A stretch of 64,000 bases of DNA from Cyanobium sp. Aljojuca 7A6 (GCF_024346455.1 NZ_JAGQCY010000005.1:140071-204070); one strand, 5' to 3'. Positions 15,826-26,715 are shown, counted from the first letter of the stretch. The notes: generated by a model from the letters alone, not told the origin. Made by a program: numbers and translations.

Positions 15826-18800
15826 TCACCAGGGAGTGCCGATCAACTGGACGCCGGCCCAGAAATAAGGGTGGCCCATACCTGAAGCGATGCGGCGACG
15901 CTGGGATGGCGTCAGTTCCGTCAAGAGCGGAACGCCATCGGATCCGATGACCTTATCGCCTTGAAGCCGCACCTTGCCAGTGGCCATGGCCTGCCGTGTG
16001 GCCCGCAGGGCATCGGCTTTTTGCACGCCTTGGTCGAGGTAGCGATAGAGCTGCAGAAAATAGGCGGAGGTGGCGACATCATCGACATACCAGAGCGTGC
16101 CGATCGCACTTCGTGATCCCGCCTGAAGGGCAAGGCCGGCAAAACCGAGCTCACTGTCACTGTCCCCCAAGGCCGTGCGACAGGCGCTCAGCACGAACAG
16201 TTCGAGCGGGCTGCCACTGCGCTGCTGCCGCAGGCTGGCGAACTCCTGCAGGCTGACGGAGCCGGTTCCGGTGAAGATGCGTGCCTGGGATGGTCCCCCG
16301 GGCATGAATTCGGCATGGGTGGCCACATGCAGGCGCTCGTAGCGCGGGTCGGCGGCCTGGCTCAGCAGCACCTCGGGGGTGAAACTCTTGTTCAAGAAGC
16401 GGTCGATGCCGACCCCGTCCGGAATGCCGGCGAGCTCCTCCGGTACCAAAGGCAAGGGGCTGAGCCCCTCAAACTCCGAGGCCCCCGCCGCCAGCACCCG
16501 CCCCCTGGTCTGCCGGGGAGGGCCGAAGGAGGTGAGGTTGAGAGAGGGGGTGATGGAAAAGCCGAACTGGTCGCCGAAATAGCTGGTGCCGTCATGCAGG
16601 GCTGCGAAGGGAAGGCCCTGAAGACCCCGATCGGCGACGATCACCAGGGTGGTGATGCCCTTGGCCTTGAGCTCTTGGGCAACGGGCGCAATCAGGGCCC
16701 GGTGGATCTGCCTGGAGGGTGACTCCGGATTCTCCACCTGGAGCGGTTCGAGGCGGGCCAGCTGCCGGTAGAGCGCCCGCAGCTGTTCGCCGAAGCGTTC
16801 GCGGGACAGTTCAACCCTCTGCCCGAAAGGCTCGCCCTTGCGGCTGAGCAGGATCAGATCGAGGAAAGAATTCGCCGGCTTTGGATCGGTTCCAGCTGGG
16901 GCATTCAGCCCCTGTCCTGCAGCCTCCTTCTGTTCGGTGAAGGACACCATGAGAACAGCCGGATTGAATCGCTCGTCATCCTTGTCCCCTTTCTGGGAGG
17001 CCTTGCTGAGCAGGCGCTGCAGTTCATCGAGGCGCAGGTTTCCGTTGGAATCCGCCGCGGTGCCCACATCCCCCAGGGTCCTCCTCACATCTTCCGTGCG
17101 CTGCTGATCCCCATCCGAGAGTGCCGCGGCCACCAGGGCGGGTGACAGGGAGGTGGTGGAGGAAGTGAGGGTGCCTGGCGCCCCAATCGCGCTGCCAGCC
17201 AGGCTGAAATCGGCTTCCGAGAGGTTGACCGCCAGGGCATCGGAACCGTCCCCACGACGGCTGCTGATGAGGACCGCTCCGGTAGGAATCGTCTTGGCCG
17301 TCGAAAAAATCTGATAGCCAAGATCAGGCAACACCAAGGCCGGCCGCGGAAGAGGTGCCGGCGAGGGGGCCTGGGGTGGCGGCACTGCCTGGGGTGGCGT
17401 TACAGCTTGCGGTGGCGTTACAGCTTGCGGTGGCGGCGTGAAGGGAGGCCTCGGCGGGATGGGCGGGTCGGGCGGCGCCGGGGGAGGTGGCGGGGTCGCC
17501 GCCAGATCACCGCCGAAGCTGAACGGCAACAGGGGATCGCCTGTCATCCCCACACTCAGAAGATCAAAACCAACGGGCAGGAAGGTCTGGCCGGGGACGA
17601 AAGCTCCGGAGATGGTTTGAGCCCTGATCAGCTCGAAGGGGGTGGGGACGCCAACGATCGGCGGAGAGACCACTTCCAGTCCGCCGCCGAGAATGGTGTC
17701 ACCAAAGACGGAAAGCTGATCGTCAGTGGAGAGGTCGAAAAGGACCTGGCTGTTGTCGGCCAGCCGGAAGCTGCTGGCACGGATGACGAGCGATCCGATG
17801 GGATCCAGCACCGCCACCGGGGCCCCCGGCAGAAGGGAGCCTCCGTTGCTGAACGCCCCCAGACCGGAACCCACCTCAATCACACCGGAACCCTGGAGCA
17901 ATCCATCATTCTGAAATGTGGGACTGTCGATCAACAGACTTGCTGAACCACTGCCCTGAAGGACAATCGAGGTACCAGGGGAGATGTTGGCACGCTGAAG
18001 GTTCAAGGTACTGAAGGGAGCAATCAGGATTGATCCGGCACTATCAAGAGCCGCCAACTGATTGGATCCAGACAGCTGTAGCTGTGCCCCACTGTCAAGA
18101 GCCAGATTGGGACCGATGACGTTTGCATCTGTGAGTGCGAGAGTGGCTCCATCAGCAACTCTGATGAAGGTCGTAAAGATCTGGGTTGTATCTCTGAAGG
18201 TTCCACCATCGATACGGCTGCTCTGCGCTGAAGGGCCAATCTTCAGAAGTGATGTCGCGAAGGCTGTAACGGTGCGGCCAGGACCCTGCACGTACCGTCT
18301 TGTGATATCAAGAATGGCAGGCTTCTGGCTTTGAAATACCGAAAGCTGAACGTCTCCCAGGCTTGATGCATTCCAGGAGAATTCGCCAGTGCGAACGGTA
18401 CCCGAGAATAGATTGAACGGTGCCACGGCACCCGTCAATTCAATGTTGCCATCAATCCGAGACGCACCCTGAATGGTTCTGAGCGTTCCGGTGTTGATGT
18501 CCACCGCGCCCTTCTGCCAGCTGATGGAACCCACGGGCGAGGATGCATCAGCACCCTTTTGATACCAAAGGTTGACATCCAGTTTCCCCTGAACGGACGT
18601 GTTCGAGAAGGCAACGGGGGCAATACCTGGAACCTCCGGAACATTGATCAGGATGTTGCCATCGGCCTCCAGATTGAGGGTGGCATTCCCACCAGCCGTT
18701 TTCCTGACACTGGCCAGAAGGGAGATGTTACCGGCCTGGGTGCCCTGGGGATCCGTCGTGTCAACGATCACCGTCTGGCCGAAGTTGAGGGCCGTGTTAA

Positions 18801-20100
18801 TCAGTGAAACATCGATGAGCGACGGGGAACCCGGCGCCCCGTTGGAGCCGCCGGGTGGCGAGCCCCCCGCTCCGGCGACGATGGCGATGTCGCGGGGATC
18901 GATCAGCCAGGTGCCCCCTTTCCCCCTGGGTGCCGACAGATCCGGCGCGGTGGACAGTGCCAGCCAACCTGCCGAGGTTTCCACGAAACCACCATCGCCA
19001 GCCTGGGGACCGCCCCTGGCGCTGATGGCGCCACCCACCTCGGCCCTTTCCTTGCCGAGGACCAGGATGCGGCCACCACGACCAGCGCCGGTGGCATCAG
19101 CACGCAAAGCGGAGGCCGCGTCGACCGTGGTGCTCAACGCGGTCACGGCGCCGAGGCGATCGGCACCGACATGCACGTCCCCACCCGCCGTACGGCCCGT
19201 CGCCAGAAGGCTGGATCCAGCCAGCGACACCTGGCCCCCGGAGAGGCTGATGCTTCCGCCAGCGCCGGCCGGATTGGAAACATCCACCGTGCTGTTCTGG
19301 AGCGCCACCTGCTGGCCCTGCAGAGCGATCTGCCCGCCGGGGGCCTGAAGCCGGGATCCCCCCAGCAGCACGTGGCCTCCCTGGGCATCCAGCAGCAAAC
19401 CGCCATCCACGGTGAGCAGGCCGCCATCCAGGGAGAGATCCCCCTGGGCGGAAAGGCCAAGCTGGCTGAGGGTGGACGGGTCGGTGCTGAGACCGGATAG
19501 GCCAAGGACAGGCGCCCCGACCAGGGAAGTGGCGGCAGCGGCCGTGGTGCCGAACACATCAAACCGCCCCTCTCCCAGCCGCAAGCTGGTGGCGGTCGAC
19601 AGATTCAGTTGCTGAACATTGTTGAAGGTGCCGGCACCACTGAGCCGGATACCACCCGGCGAGAGCCAGACAAGGTTGGCCGGCCCGCTGAGGGTGATGG
19701 CCTTGTCGATGAAGCTACCCAGGGGGTGGGTGACGCCCACCATGACGTTGCGATGTCCGCCCACCTCGAGGCTGACGCCGGTGATGCCGCCGCGGGTATC
19801 GAAGGCGGAGAAGCGGTGAAAGAGATTGGCCCCGGCGGAGGTGCCGCCCTGGATCGCACAGGCACCGCTGAAGCAGCTGCCTCCTGGCTGGCCATTGACC
19901 GCACTGCCCAGCCCCAGCACCCCGCCGGTGGCGGTGATCTCGCCAGCGGCAACGGGAGAGCCAGCCAGACCGAGCAGGACGGCGACACCCAGAGTGGAGA
20001 ACCAACGCGTGGATTTCACAACAGGAACGGCATCCGAGCCAGCATGGGCGGCCAACTTTCCTGGCAATTGGTAGCCGTTGCTACTCAAAGTCCCGCCCAT
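15826..20100 (-). CDS. TPS exoprotein: filamentous haemagglutinin with C-terminal CHAT protease domain
   Basis: A 1,424-residue secreted protein. An extended signal sequence (about residues 1-52) is followed by a two-partner-secretion haemagglutination domain (about 54-190: GTSAGANLFHRFSAFDT, SGPANLVWLSPGGIRLSGAG). A repetitive beta-helix runs to about 860 and a Pro-rich linker spans about 865-925, with QAVTPP repeats. From about 1080 there is a CHAT domain (caspase-like clan CD). The catalytic dyad is visible: His1262 in HVATHAEF and Cys1307 in VLSACRTALGDSDSELGFAG. So it reads as an intact cysteine protease exported on a haemagglutinin stalk. The probable partner TpsB is divergent next door; DUF3307 and DUF928 follow downstream. 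The target is unknown. GTG codons near residue 27 are alternative starts. Confidence 0.9.
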   Translation of the reverse strand: MGGTLSSNGYQLPGKLAAHAGSDAVPVVKSTRWFSTLGVAVLLGLAGSPVAAGEITATGGVLGLGSAVNGQPGGSCFSGACAIQGGTSAGANLFHRFSAFDTRGGITGVSLEVGGHRNVMVGVTHPLGSFIDKAITLSGPANLVWLSPGGIRLSGAGTFNNVQQLNLSTATSLRLGEGRFDVFGTTAAAATSLVGAPVLGLSGLSTDPSTLSQLGLSAQGDLSLDGGLLTVDGGLLLDAQGGHVLLGGSRLQAPGGQIALQGQQVALQNSTVDVSNPAGAGGSISLSGGQVSLAGSSLLATGRTAGGDVHVGADRLGAVTALSTTVDAASALRADATGAGRGGRILVLGKERAEVGGAISARGGPQAGDGGFVETSAGWLALSTAPDLSAPRGKGGTWLIDPRDIAIVAGAGGSPPGGSNGAPGSPSLIDVSLINTALNFGQTVIVDTTDPQGTQAGNISLLASVRKTAGGNATLNLEADGNILINVPEVPGIAPVAFSNTSVQGKLDVNLWYQKGADASSPVGSISWQKGAVDINTGTLRTIQGASRIDGNIELTGAVAPFNLFSGTVRTGEFSWNASSLGDVQLSVFQSQKPAILDITRRYVQGPGRTVTAFATSLLKIGPSAQSSRIDGGTFRDTTQIFTTFIRVADGATLALTDANVIGPNLALDSGAQLQLSGSNQLAALDSAGSILIAPFSTLNLQRANISPGTSIVLQGSGSASLLIDSPTFQNDGLLQGSGVIEVGSGLGAFSNGGSLLPGAPVAVLDPIGSLVIRASSFRLADNSQVLFDLSTDDQLSVFGDTILGGGLEVVSPPIVGVPTPFELIRAQTISGAFVPGQTFLPVGFDLLSVGMTGDPLLPFSFGGDLAATPPPPPAPPDPPIPPRPPFTPPPQAVTPPQAVTPPQAVPPPQAPSPAPLPRPALVLPDLGYQIFSTAKTIPTGAVLISSRRGDGSDALAVNLSEADFSLAGSAIGAPGTLTSSTTSLSPALVAAALSDGDQQRTEDVRRTLGDVGTAADSNGNLRLDELQRLLSKASQKGDKDDERFNPAVLMVSFTEQKEAAGQGLNAPAGTDPKPANSFLDLILLSRKGEPFGQRVELSRERFGEQLRALYRQLARLEPLQVENPESPSRQIHRALIAPVAQELKAKGITTLVIVADRGLQGLPFAALHDGTSYFGDQFGFSITPSLNLTSFGPPRQTRGRVLAAGASEFEGLSPLPLVPEELAGIPDGVGIDRFLNKSFTPEVLLSQAADPRYERLHVATHAEFMPGGPSQARIFTGTGSVSLQEFASLRQQRSGSPLELFVLSACRTALGDSDSELGFAGLALQAGSRSAIGTLWYVDDVATSAYFLQLYRYLDQGVQKADALRATRQAMATGKVRLQGDKVIGSDGVPLLTELTPSQRRRIASGMGHPYFWAGVQLIGTPW

Positions 20101-20251
20101 GGTGTTGATCGGCGGGTAAATTCCCTAAGCATCAGCGACTGAGGCATTCCGGTCATCATTATTCACGCATCAGGCTCTACTCCGCCTGTCCTCATCAATA
20201 TTCAAGAACGTTACCAGTCTGTCTTTCTGAGCGAGAACACGGCCCCTCCTG
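20101..20251. promoter_or_regulatory. Shared divergent intergenic region of TpsA and TpsB
   Basis: These 151 bp separate the divergent starts of the CHAT exoprotein and the TpsB transporter. They are more AT-rich than the flanks (for example around 20150-20215) and so probably carry both promoters. I see no convincing operator or -35/-10 pair. Confidence 0.4.
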
Positions 20252-21974
20252 ATGCTGCTCCTTCTCGCCCAGTTGGTGGCCCCCCCCCCTGCAGGACGGC
20301 CCTGTCCGACTACCAGGTCCACCACGCCAGCTTGATCGGCCAGCCCCTTCCGAAACGCAGCCGCCCGTCCCCGTCGACATCCGGCCCCTGGAGACACCAG
20401 CGCCCGAGCCCGACGGCAACAGGCCGCCCGCTGCCACACCGACTCCCGGGACACCGGCCACCCCCCTCACCCAGCCAGTCGGCCCGCTGCCGGAGATCCG
20501 CGGACTGACGCTCTACAGCCCTCTCCAGGTGCAAGGGATCCTGGCCGAATGCAGCAGGATCGCCGATCCCCAGGAGCGGCTCAAGGCCTGCGCCGTGGCC
20601 CTCAGCACGCGGCTGGTCTTCGATGGCTATGTCAGCAGCCGCGTCTACGTGGTGAGCGACCCGGCACCGGGATACCTCGATGTGGTGGAGGGACGTGTCG
20701 TCGGAATCCAGGTGACGGGCAGCGACCCGTGGCTGAACCGTCGCATCGCACGGCTGCTGCGCCCCCTGCGGGGCCAGATCCTTCAGCTGTCCGCGGTGGA
20801 GCTGCAATTGCAACTGCTCAAGCGGCAACCCGGCATCGAGAGTGTGAGGGGCACCCTGGCTCGGTTAGGCAGCGACCCCTCCGAAGGGGTGTTTCGGGTC
20901 GCCGTGGAGCCGGCCCGCGAGCCCTGGCAAGGGGATCTGGCGCTGCGCAACGACGGCACCAATGGCTCCGGGGAGTTCCGGGCGGTGGCCACGCTGCTGA
21001 AGCCCGGGGCGCTGAGGCGAGGGGACACCCTGCTGATCTACGGAGAGCTCGATGCCACCGACACCCCCGAGCTCGGCGCGGCCATCGCCTCGGTGAGTTA
21101 CACCTACCCCTTCAGCGACACCTTCAGCCTCACCGGCGGTTTCGGCTTCAGCCGCCGCAACCTGGTGGAACTGCCGGCGCCGGTCGATGGATTCTCCACC
21201 AGCCAGTACCAGGCCTTGGCCCAATTCGAATGGGTGTTTCGCGAATCCCTCAGCCAGCGCTGGAGCCTCTTCGCCGGCTACAGCAACAGCCGCAGCAACA
21301 CCTACGAACAGGACACCCCCCTGCCGGCCGCCGTGCCCGAAAGTATTCGTAGCCCTGCAGGCGGTTACCTGCGCTTCGGGGTCAACGGCAGCGGCACCGG
21401 CCGCCAGGGGGGCTGGAACGGCAGTGCCTACCTGCTGCAGGGCGTCACGGCAGCGACCCCGGCGATCCAGCGCCAGCAACTGGCAGAGGCAGGCATCGCC
21501 GTTGGGGGCGCCACCGCCATCGGTGGTTTCATCTCCGGCTCCTGGACCGTGACTCCCCGCTGGCAGATCAACCTGCGGACCGCCGCCCAGCTGGCCTTCG
21601 CTCCCCTCACCTCCTCCATGCAGTTCACCCTCGGCTCCGATGTGGGACTGCGGGGCCTCCCCGGCCAGCTGATCAGCGGGGACAGCGGCTGGCTGGCCAG
21701 CACCGAAGCGGCGTGGACCTTCTGGAACGGCAAGACCAGTGCTCTCCAGCTGGTGCCGTTCATCGGCGCCGGGGGCATCCGCACCAACTTCAACGGTGGC
21801 TCCTTCGGTGACACCGTTGGGGCGGGTGGGGTGCTGGTGCGCTGGCTGGCCAGCAACAACTGGACCCTGGAACTGGGCTGGGCCCAGCCCTTCTCCACCA
21901 CCGACAACCTCGGGGTCTGGAATGACTGGCTGCTGGGCCAGGGGCTCTACACCAGGGTGAATTTCCGCTTCTGA
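20252..21974 (+). CDS. TpsB/ShlB-type outer-membrane transporter, frameshifted at a C10 tract
   Basis: This encodes a FhaC/ShlB-family two-partner secretion channel. The main frame runs to 21974. It contains a Pro-rich linker, a POTRA region (YSPLQVQGILAECSRI, YLDVVEGRVVGIQV) and a 16-strand-type beta barrel (WQGDLALRNDGTNGSGEFRA, LGSDVGLRGLPGQLI) ending in F, as outer-membrane proteins do. The only plausible signal peptide (MLLLLAQLVA from the ATG at 20252) is in another frame. The two join if the C10 run at 20280-20289 loses one C. In the main frame a stop occurs at 20250-20252 and the first usable start is GTG at 20529, inside POTRA. As read, the export signal is off; this is a phase variant, a programmed slip or a sequencing error. 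Confidence 0.82.
20280..20289 (+). repeat. C10 homopolymer in the tpsB signal-peptide region
   Basis: Ten consecutive C lie ten codons into the short frame starting at 20252. With ten C the frame ends about 18 codons later; with nine it reads through to the transporter. It is the longest single-base run I noticed in the window. Confidence 0.85.
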
Positions 21975-21991
21975 GCCTCAGCCACCGAGCG

Positions 21992-24670
21992 TCAGACCCC
22001 GGCCAGCTGGTCGGACAGCAAGCGGCGGGCCTCCAGCAGCGCCCCATCCAGGGCCGTGCCGTCGCGCCCCCCCGCCTGGGCCAACTGGGGACGGCCGCCG
22101 CCACCGCCGCCGCAGAGCCGGGCGATGCCGCCGATGAAGGCCCCCGCCTTGGCACCGGAGGCCACCACCGTCGCGCCAAAGGCCGCCACCAGGATCACCT
22201 TGCCCAGATCCCCAGGATCCGGCAGACCACCGAGCACCACGGCCGCCGCCTCGCCGAGCTGCTGTTGGAGGCGCTGGGCCGCCTCCTGGAGGCCGGCGCC
22301 ATCGACCCCATCCAGGCGCTGCACCAGCAGCCGATGGGAACCGACCGCTTCAGCCCGCTCCGCCAGGGCACTGGCCTTGGCCACCGCCAGGGCGCCACGC
22401 GCCGCCACCAGCTCCTTGGCGGTCGCCCGCAGCTCCTCGGCCTGGGCGGCGACGCGCTCGAGGATCTCACCGGGCTGGGCCTTGAAGCGATCGGCCAGCT
22501 CCCGCACTACCTTGTCGCGCTCCCTCAGGTAAGGGAGCAGGGCAGGACCGGCCACGGCCTCGATGCGGCGGATCCCCGCCGCCACCCCCGTCTCGGCGAT
22601 GATCCGGAACAGACCGATCTCAGCCGTGTTGGCCACGTGGGTGCCGCCGCAGAGCTCCATCGAGACGCCGGGCACGTCCACCACCCGCACGACCTCGCCG
22701 TACTTCTCCCCGAACATCGCCACGGCGCCGGCGGCCCGGGCCCGCTCCAGCGCCATCTCGCCCACTTCGAGGGGGTGGGCCTCGGCGATCCAGCCATTGA
22801 CCAGGTCCTCGATCTGCTCCAGTTCGCCCGGGGAGAGGGCCCGGGGGCAGTGGAAGTCGAAGCGCAGCCGGTCGAAATCCACCAGCGATCCGGCCTGGGA
22901 CACCCCGTCATCGACCACCTGCTTCAAGGCGGCCTGCAGCAGGTGGGTGGCGGTGTGGTGGGCCTGGGCGCGGCGACGGCAGCTGCGATCCACCCGGGCC
23001 TGCACCACCTCACCCACCGCCAGGCTGCCGCGCTCGATGCGACCGCCATGCACGAACACACTGCGGTTGCGGCTCACTGCATCGATGCGAACGATCGTGC
23101 CGGCCTCGACGCCCGCATCCCCGGCCAGCAGCACGCCCCGGTCCCCCACCTGGCCGCCGGATTCGCCATAAAAAGGGGTGCTGTCGAGCACGATCTGCAC
23201 CAGATCGCCAGCGCCAGCGACGGTGGCCGGTTCCCCGTTCACCACCAGGGCCAGCACACAGGCCGCCTGATCGAGGGCCTCATAGCCGCGGAACTGGGTG
23301 GGTTCCAGGGCCGCGGCCACCTGGTCGATCGCCCCCTGCAGGGTGAGGTCGATGCTCACGGCCGCGGCCTTGGCCCGCTGCCGCTGTCGCTCCATGGCCG
23401 CCTCGAAGCCCTGCAGATCCACCGTGAGACCGTGCTCCTCGGCGATCTCCTCGGTGAGCTCCAAAGGGAAGCCATAGGTGTCGTAGAGCTCGAAAGCCGC
23501 CTCGCCGCTGATGCGCTCCGGCCGGGCGGCGAGCACCTCAGCCAGCAGCTTCTCGCCCCGCTCCAGGGTTTCCAGGAAGCGGGCCTCCTCCCGCACCAAC
23601 TCGGCCAGGATCACCTGGCCCCGTTCCAACAACTGGGGGTAGGCCGAGGCCATCAGGGCGATCGCCGCCTCCCCCATCACCACCAGGAAGGGGCGGTCGA
23701 TGCCCAGCAAGCGGCCATGGCGGACCGCGCGGCGCAGCAGGCGGCGCAGCACATAGCCCCGGCCCAGGTTGGAGGCGGTGACCCCGTCAGCGATCAGCTG
23801 GGTGATGGCCCGGCTGTGGTCGCCGATCACCTTGAGGGACGTCTGGGCGCGGGCGTCGAGGGCGCGGTAGTCGAGCCCCGCCTGCGCAGCGGCGGCTTCG
23901 ATCAGGGGATAGATGAGATCGGTTTCGTAGTTGTTCGGGACGTGCTGGAGGATCTGGGCCATGCGTTCGAGCCCCATGCCGGTGTCGATGCTGCGCCGGG
24001 CCAGGGGCGAGAGGGTGCCTGCCGCATCCCGGTTGTGTTGCATGAACACCAGGTTGTAGAACTCGATGAAGCGGGAATCGTCCTCCAGGTCGATGGCCTC
24101 ATCGCCCTGCTCGGGGTGGAAGTCGTAGTAGATCTCCGAGCAGGGTCCACAGGGACCGGTGGGGCCGGAGGCCCAGAAGTTGTCGGCCTCGTCCATGCGG
24201 ATGATCCGCTTGGCCTCCACACCTACGGCGTCACGCCAGATGGCCGCCGCCTCGTCGTCCTCACGGAAGACGCTGACCACCAAGTGGGCCGGATCGAGGC
24301 CGAAGACGTCGGTGATGAGCTCCCAGGCCCAGCGGATCGCCTGCTCCTTGAAGTAATCGCCGAAGGAGAAGTTCCCCAGCATCTCGAAGAAGGTGTGGTG
24401 CCGGGCGGTGCGGCCCACGTTCTCGATGTCGTTGGTGCGGATGCACTTCTGGCTGCTGGTGGCCCTGGGCGCAGGAGGCGCCGCCTGGCCGAGGAAGACC
24501 GGCTTGAACGGCAGCATGCCGGCGATGGTGAGCAGCACCGTGGGATCGTCCGGCACCAGGGAGGCGCTGGCCATCCGCCGGTGGCCCCGTTCGGCGTAGA
24601 AGGACAGGAAGGCCTCACGGATCTCGGCCCCGCTGCGAGGCCTGGGGCGGGTGGGGTCGGCAGCCATCAC
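21992..24670 (-). CDS. alaS: Alanyl-tRNA synthetase
   Basis: AlaRS charges tRNA-Ala and clears mischarged Ser- and Gly-tRNA-Ala. The 892-residue protein is full length. The class II catalytic core starts near [15 protein letters not shown] and includes [19 protein letters not shown]. The editing domain has the zinc motif HHTATHLL (about residue 570) and the matching CGGTH (about 673). The C-terminal C-Ala region ends at LSDQLAGV and has the usual Gly-rich stretch ([16 protein letters not shown]). Two Met codons at the start leave a choice between 24670 and 24667. It converges on tpsB with 17 bp between the stops. Confidence 0.97.
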   Translation of the reverse strand: MMAADPTRPRPRSGAEIREAFLSFYAERGHRRMASASLVPDDPTVLLTIAGMLPFKPVFLGQAAPPAPRATSSQKCIRTNDIENVGRTARHHTFFEMLGNFSFGDYFKEQAIRWAWELITDVFGLDPAHLVVSVFREDDEAAAIWRDAVGVEAKRIIRMDEADNFWASGPTGPCGPCSEIYYDFHPEQGDEAIDLEDDSRFIEFYNLVFMQHNRDAAGTLSPLARRSIDTGMGLERMAQILQHVPNNYETDLIYPLIEAAAAQAGLDYRALDARAQTSLKVIGDHSRAITQLIADGVTASNLGRGYVLRRLLRRAVRHGRLLGIDRPFLVVMGEAAIALMASAYPQLLERGQVILAELVREEARFLETLERGEKLLAEVLAARPERISGEAAFELYDTYGFPLELTEEIAEEHGLTVDLQGFEAAMERQRQRAKAAAVSIDLTLQGAIDQVAAALEPTQFRGYEALDQAACVLALVVNGEPATVAGAGDLVQIVLDSTPFYGESGGQVGDRGVLLAGDAGVEAGTIVRIDAVSRNRSVFVHGGRIERGSLAVGEVVQARVDRSCRRRAQAHHTATHLLQAALKQVVDDGVSQAGSLVDFDRLRFDFHCPRALSPGELEQIEDLVNGWIAEAHPLEVGEMALERARAAGAVAMFGEKYGEVVRVVDVPGVSMELCGGTHVANTAEIGLFRIIAETGVAAGIRRIEAVAGPALLPYLRERDKVVRELADRFKAQPGEILERVAAQAEELRATAKELVAARGALAVAKASALAERAEAVGSHRLLVQRLDGVDGAGLQEAAQRLQQQLGEAAAVVLGGLPDPGDLGKVILVAAFGATVVASGAKAGAFIGGIARLCGGGGGGRPQLAQAGGRDGTALDGALLEARRLLSDQLAGV

Positions 24671-24732
24671 GAGTACGCAGGGAGATGTCCTGGGACAGGC
24701 ATGATCGCCCAGCGCCGGAGCCAGGCGGGAGC

Positions 24733-26625
24733 TCAGTAGTGCTCCATCAGGGTCAACTGGACGCTCGTCTGGCTGAGCTTGGCGCCGATGTCACAGGTGA
24801 GGGCCTTGAGCAGGGCGATCACCACATCGGGATGGCTGGCGCTGAGGGCCTCGAAGTCGCTGCGGTGCAACACCCAGCACTCGCCGGGCTGGGTGGCGAT
24901 GATGTCGGCGGTGCGCGGCGTCTGGGCCACGAAGCCGATCTCACCGAAACAGAGCCCGGGGCCGAAGGTGGCCAGCCGGGTGGAGTGGCAATGGCCATCA
25001 CCGGTCTTGATGTCGAGGGCGATGTCGAAGGAGCCGGAACGCACCAGGAACAGTTCGTCGCCGGGGTCCCCCCGGCGGATCACGAAATCCCCCGCCACGA
25101 AGGCTCTTCTGACCATGCACTCCGCCAGAAGGCGCCGATGCTCCTCGCTCAGCGGCGCCAGAAAGCCCTGTTCCGGGAGGTCGGGGCCGCCATCGCTGCC
25201 GCCAGCAACCGCCTGTGGCCGGTACCACGACAGGAGCAGCTCCTCGGCGGCTTCGAGGGCCGAATCCAGGTGCTCGTAGGCGTCGATCCGATCGGTGATG
25301 CTCCAGTCGGTCTTGGAGACCAGGGGCAGCCGGCCGGCACGGGACAGGAGGATCTCCACGCCATCGTCCTCGATCGAACAAAGCTGGCGATCCAGCAGGC
25401 CAGAGGATTCCATCGGGCATTCGGTCACGTGGGCCAGGTCGAGGATGAGGATGCGCACGTCGTTGCTGAGCCGCACCAGTTCGGAGGCCAGCTGCTCGAT
25501 CCCCCCGAAATCGAGCACCCCCTGCACGTGGATGATGCGCACCTCGTCCCGGTGGGGCGCCAGGATCTCCAGCTCCCTTTCGCTGCGCCAGCGGCGCGAT
25601 TTTCGCTGCGACCCCTGATACGAGCGGCGGATGGTGGCATCGGCCTGGGAGTACTGGTTGAACAGACTCAGGCCCACACCCACCGACAACTGGCGGCAGA
25701 CCGCCACCCCCCGGACGCTGTTGCCGAAGTTGTCGAGGGGCGGGGAGTAGGTGGCAATGCCGAGTCGCCCGGGAATCACCGCCATGACCCCGCCGGCGAC
25801 GCCGCTCTTGGCCGGAATGCCGACGTCATGGAGCCACTGACCAGCGAAGTCGTACATGCCACAGGTGCCCATCAGGGCCAGCACCCGGACGGTGATGTCA
25901 TAGGAGAGGGGATGACCACCGGTGAAGGGATTGCGGCCCTGGCAGGCCAGGGTGGAGGCCATCACGGCCAGGTCGTGGCAGGTGACGGAGATGGCACATT
26001 GCTGGAAATACAGATCAAGGGCCGGCTCGGGGTCGGACTCGATGATGTTGAAGTTGCGCAGCAGGTGGCCGATGGCACGGTTGCGATGGCCCGTCTCCTT
26101 CTCCGAGCGGTAGACGTCCTCATTGATCGTCAGGCGCCGGCCGGCCAGTTCCCCGAAATACTCCAGCAGCAGCTCAACAGCGCCACTTGGATCGGCGTCG
26201 CAGATCTGGGCGGAGGCGGCGATCGCGCCAGCATTGATCATCGGATTGCGCGGCTTTCCCGAGTCCGGATCCAGGCTGATGGCGTTGAAGGCTTCCCCTG
26301 AAGGCTCCACGTCGATCTTGCTGGCCATGAAGTCGAACGAAAGCGTCTTCAGGGCCAGTGCATAGATGAAGGGCTTGGAGATCGACTGGATCGTGAATTC
26401 CTTCCTGGTATCACCGATCTCATAGATCCGCCCACCCGAGGTGGCGATGACGATGCCGAAATCATCGGGACAGGCTTTGGCCAGCTCGGGAATGTAGTCA
26501 GCCACCCGACCTTCCCGGACGCCGGAGAAGGAGGCGTGCAACTCGCCGAGCAGCTCCTGGATGACGTTGGGATGGCGATCGGTACCCTGCCGCGGCAGCC
26601 GTTCGTCCCGAAGTTGATCAAGCAT
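24733..26625 (-). CDS. glsA: Glutaminase A fused to STAS and cNMP-binding domains
   Basis: A 630-residue three-domain protein. Residues about 20-325 are a beta-lactamase-fold glutaminase that hydrolyses glutamine to glutamate and ammonia, with the catalytic Ser81-x-x-Lys84 motif ([10 protein letters not shown]) and MINAGAIA. Residues about 350-460 form a STAS domain ([39 protein letters not shown]). Residues about 495-620 form a cyclic-nucleotide-binding domain ([19 protein letters not shown], then [19 protein letters not shown]). The cassette keeps the Glu and Arg, with Thr after Arg. Most bacterial glutaminases end after the first domain. The fusion suggests ammonia release is controlled by cAMP or cGMP; the ligand is inferred. 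Confidence 0.92.
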   Translation of the reverse strand: MLDQLRDERLPRQGTDRHPNVIQELLGELHASFSGVREGRVADYIPELAKACPDDFGIVIATSGGRIYEIGDTRKEFTIQSISKPFIYALALKTLSFDFMASKIDVEPSGEAFNAISLDPDSGKPRNPMINAGAIAASAQICDADPSGAVELLLEYFGELAGRRLTINEDVYRSEKETGHRNRAIGHLLRNFNIIESDPEPALDLYFQQCAISVTCHDLAVMASTLACQGRNPFTGGHPLSYDITVRVLALMGTCGMYDFAGQWLHDVGIPAKSGVAGGVMAVIPGRLGIATYSPPLDNFGNSVRGVAVCRQLSVGVGLSLFNQYSQADATIRRSYQGSQRKSRRWRSERELEILAPHRDEVRIIHVQGVLDFGGIEQLASELVRLSNDVRILILDLAHVTECPMESSGLLDRQLCSIEDDGVEILLSRAGRLPLVSKTDWSITDRIDAYEHLDSALEAAEELLLSWYRPQAVAGGSDGGPDLPEQGFLAPLSEEHRRLLAECMVRRAFVAGDFVIRRGDPGDELFLVRSGSFDIALDIKTGDGHCHSTRLATFGPGLCFGEIGFVAQTPRTADIIATQPGECWVLHRSDFEALSASHPDVVIALLKALTCDIGAKLSQTSVQLTLMEHY

Positions 26626-26715
26626 TAGGTAACAACAGATACCAGAAAGTGGGTGGCCCTTCTGGCCCCGTCACCCACCTTGCCAGCGTCAGGGCTGGCC
26701 GTCCGTCCGCGATTC

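Noticed and set aside
22265..24739. 824-codon open frame opposite alaS
   Set aside because: AlaRS is certain on the other strand; the antisense product is low-complexity.
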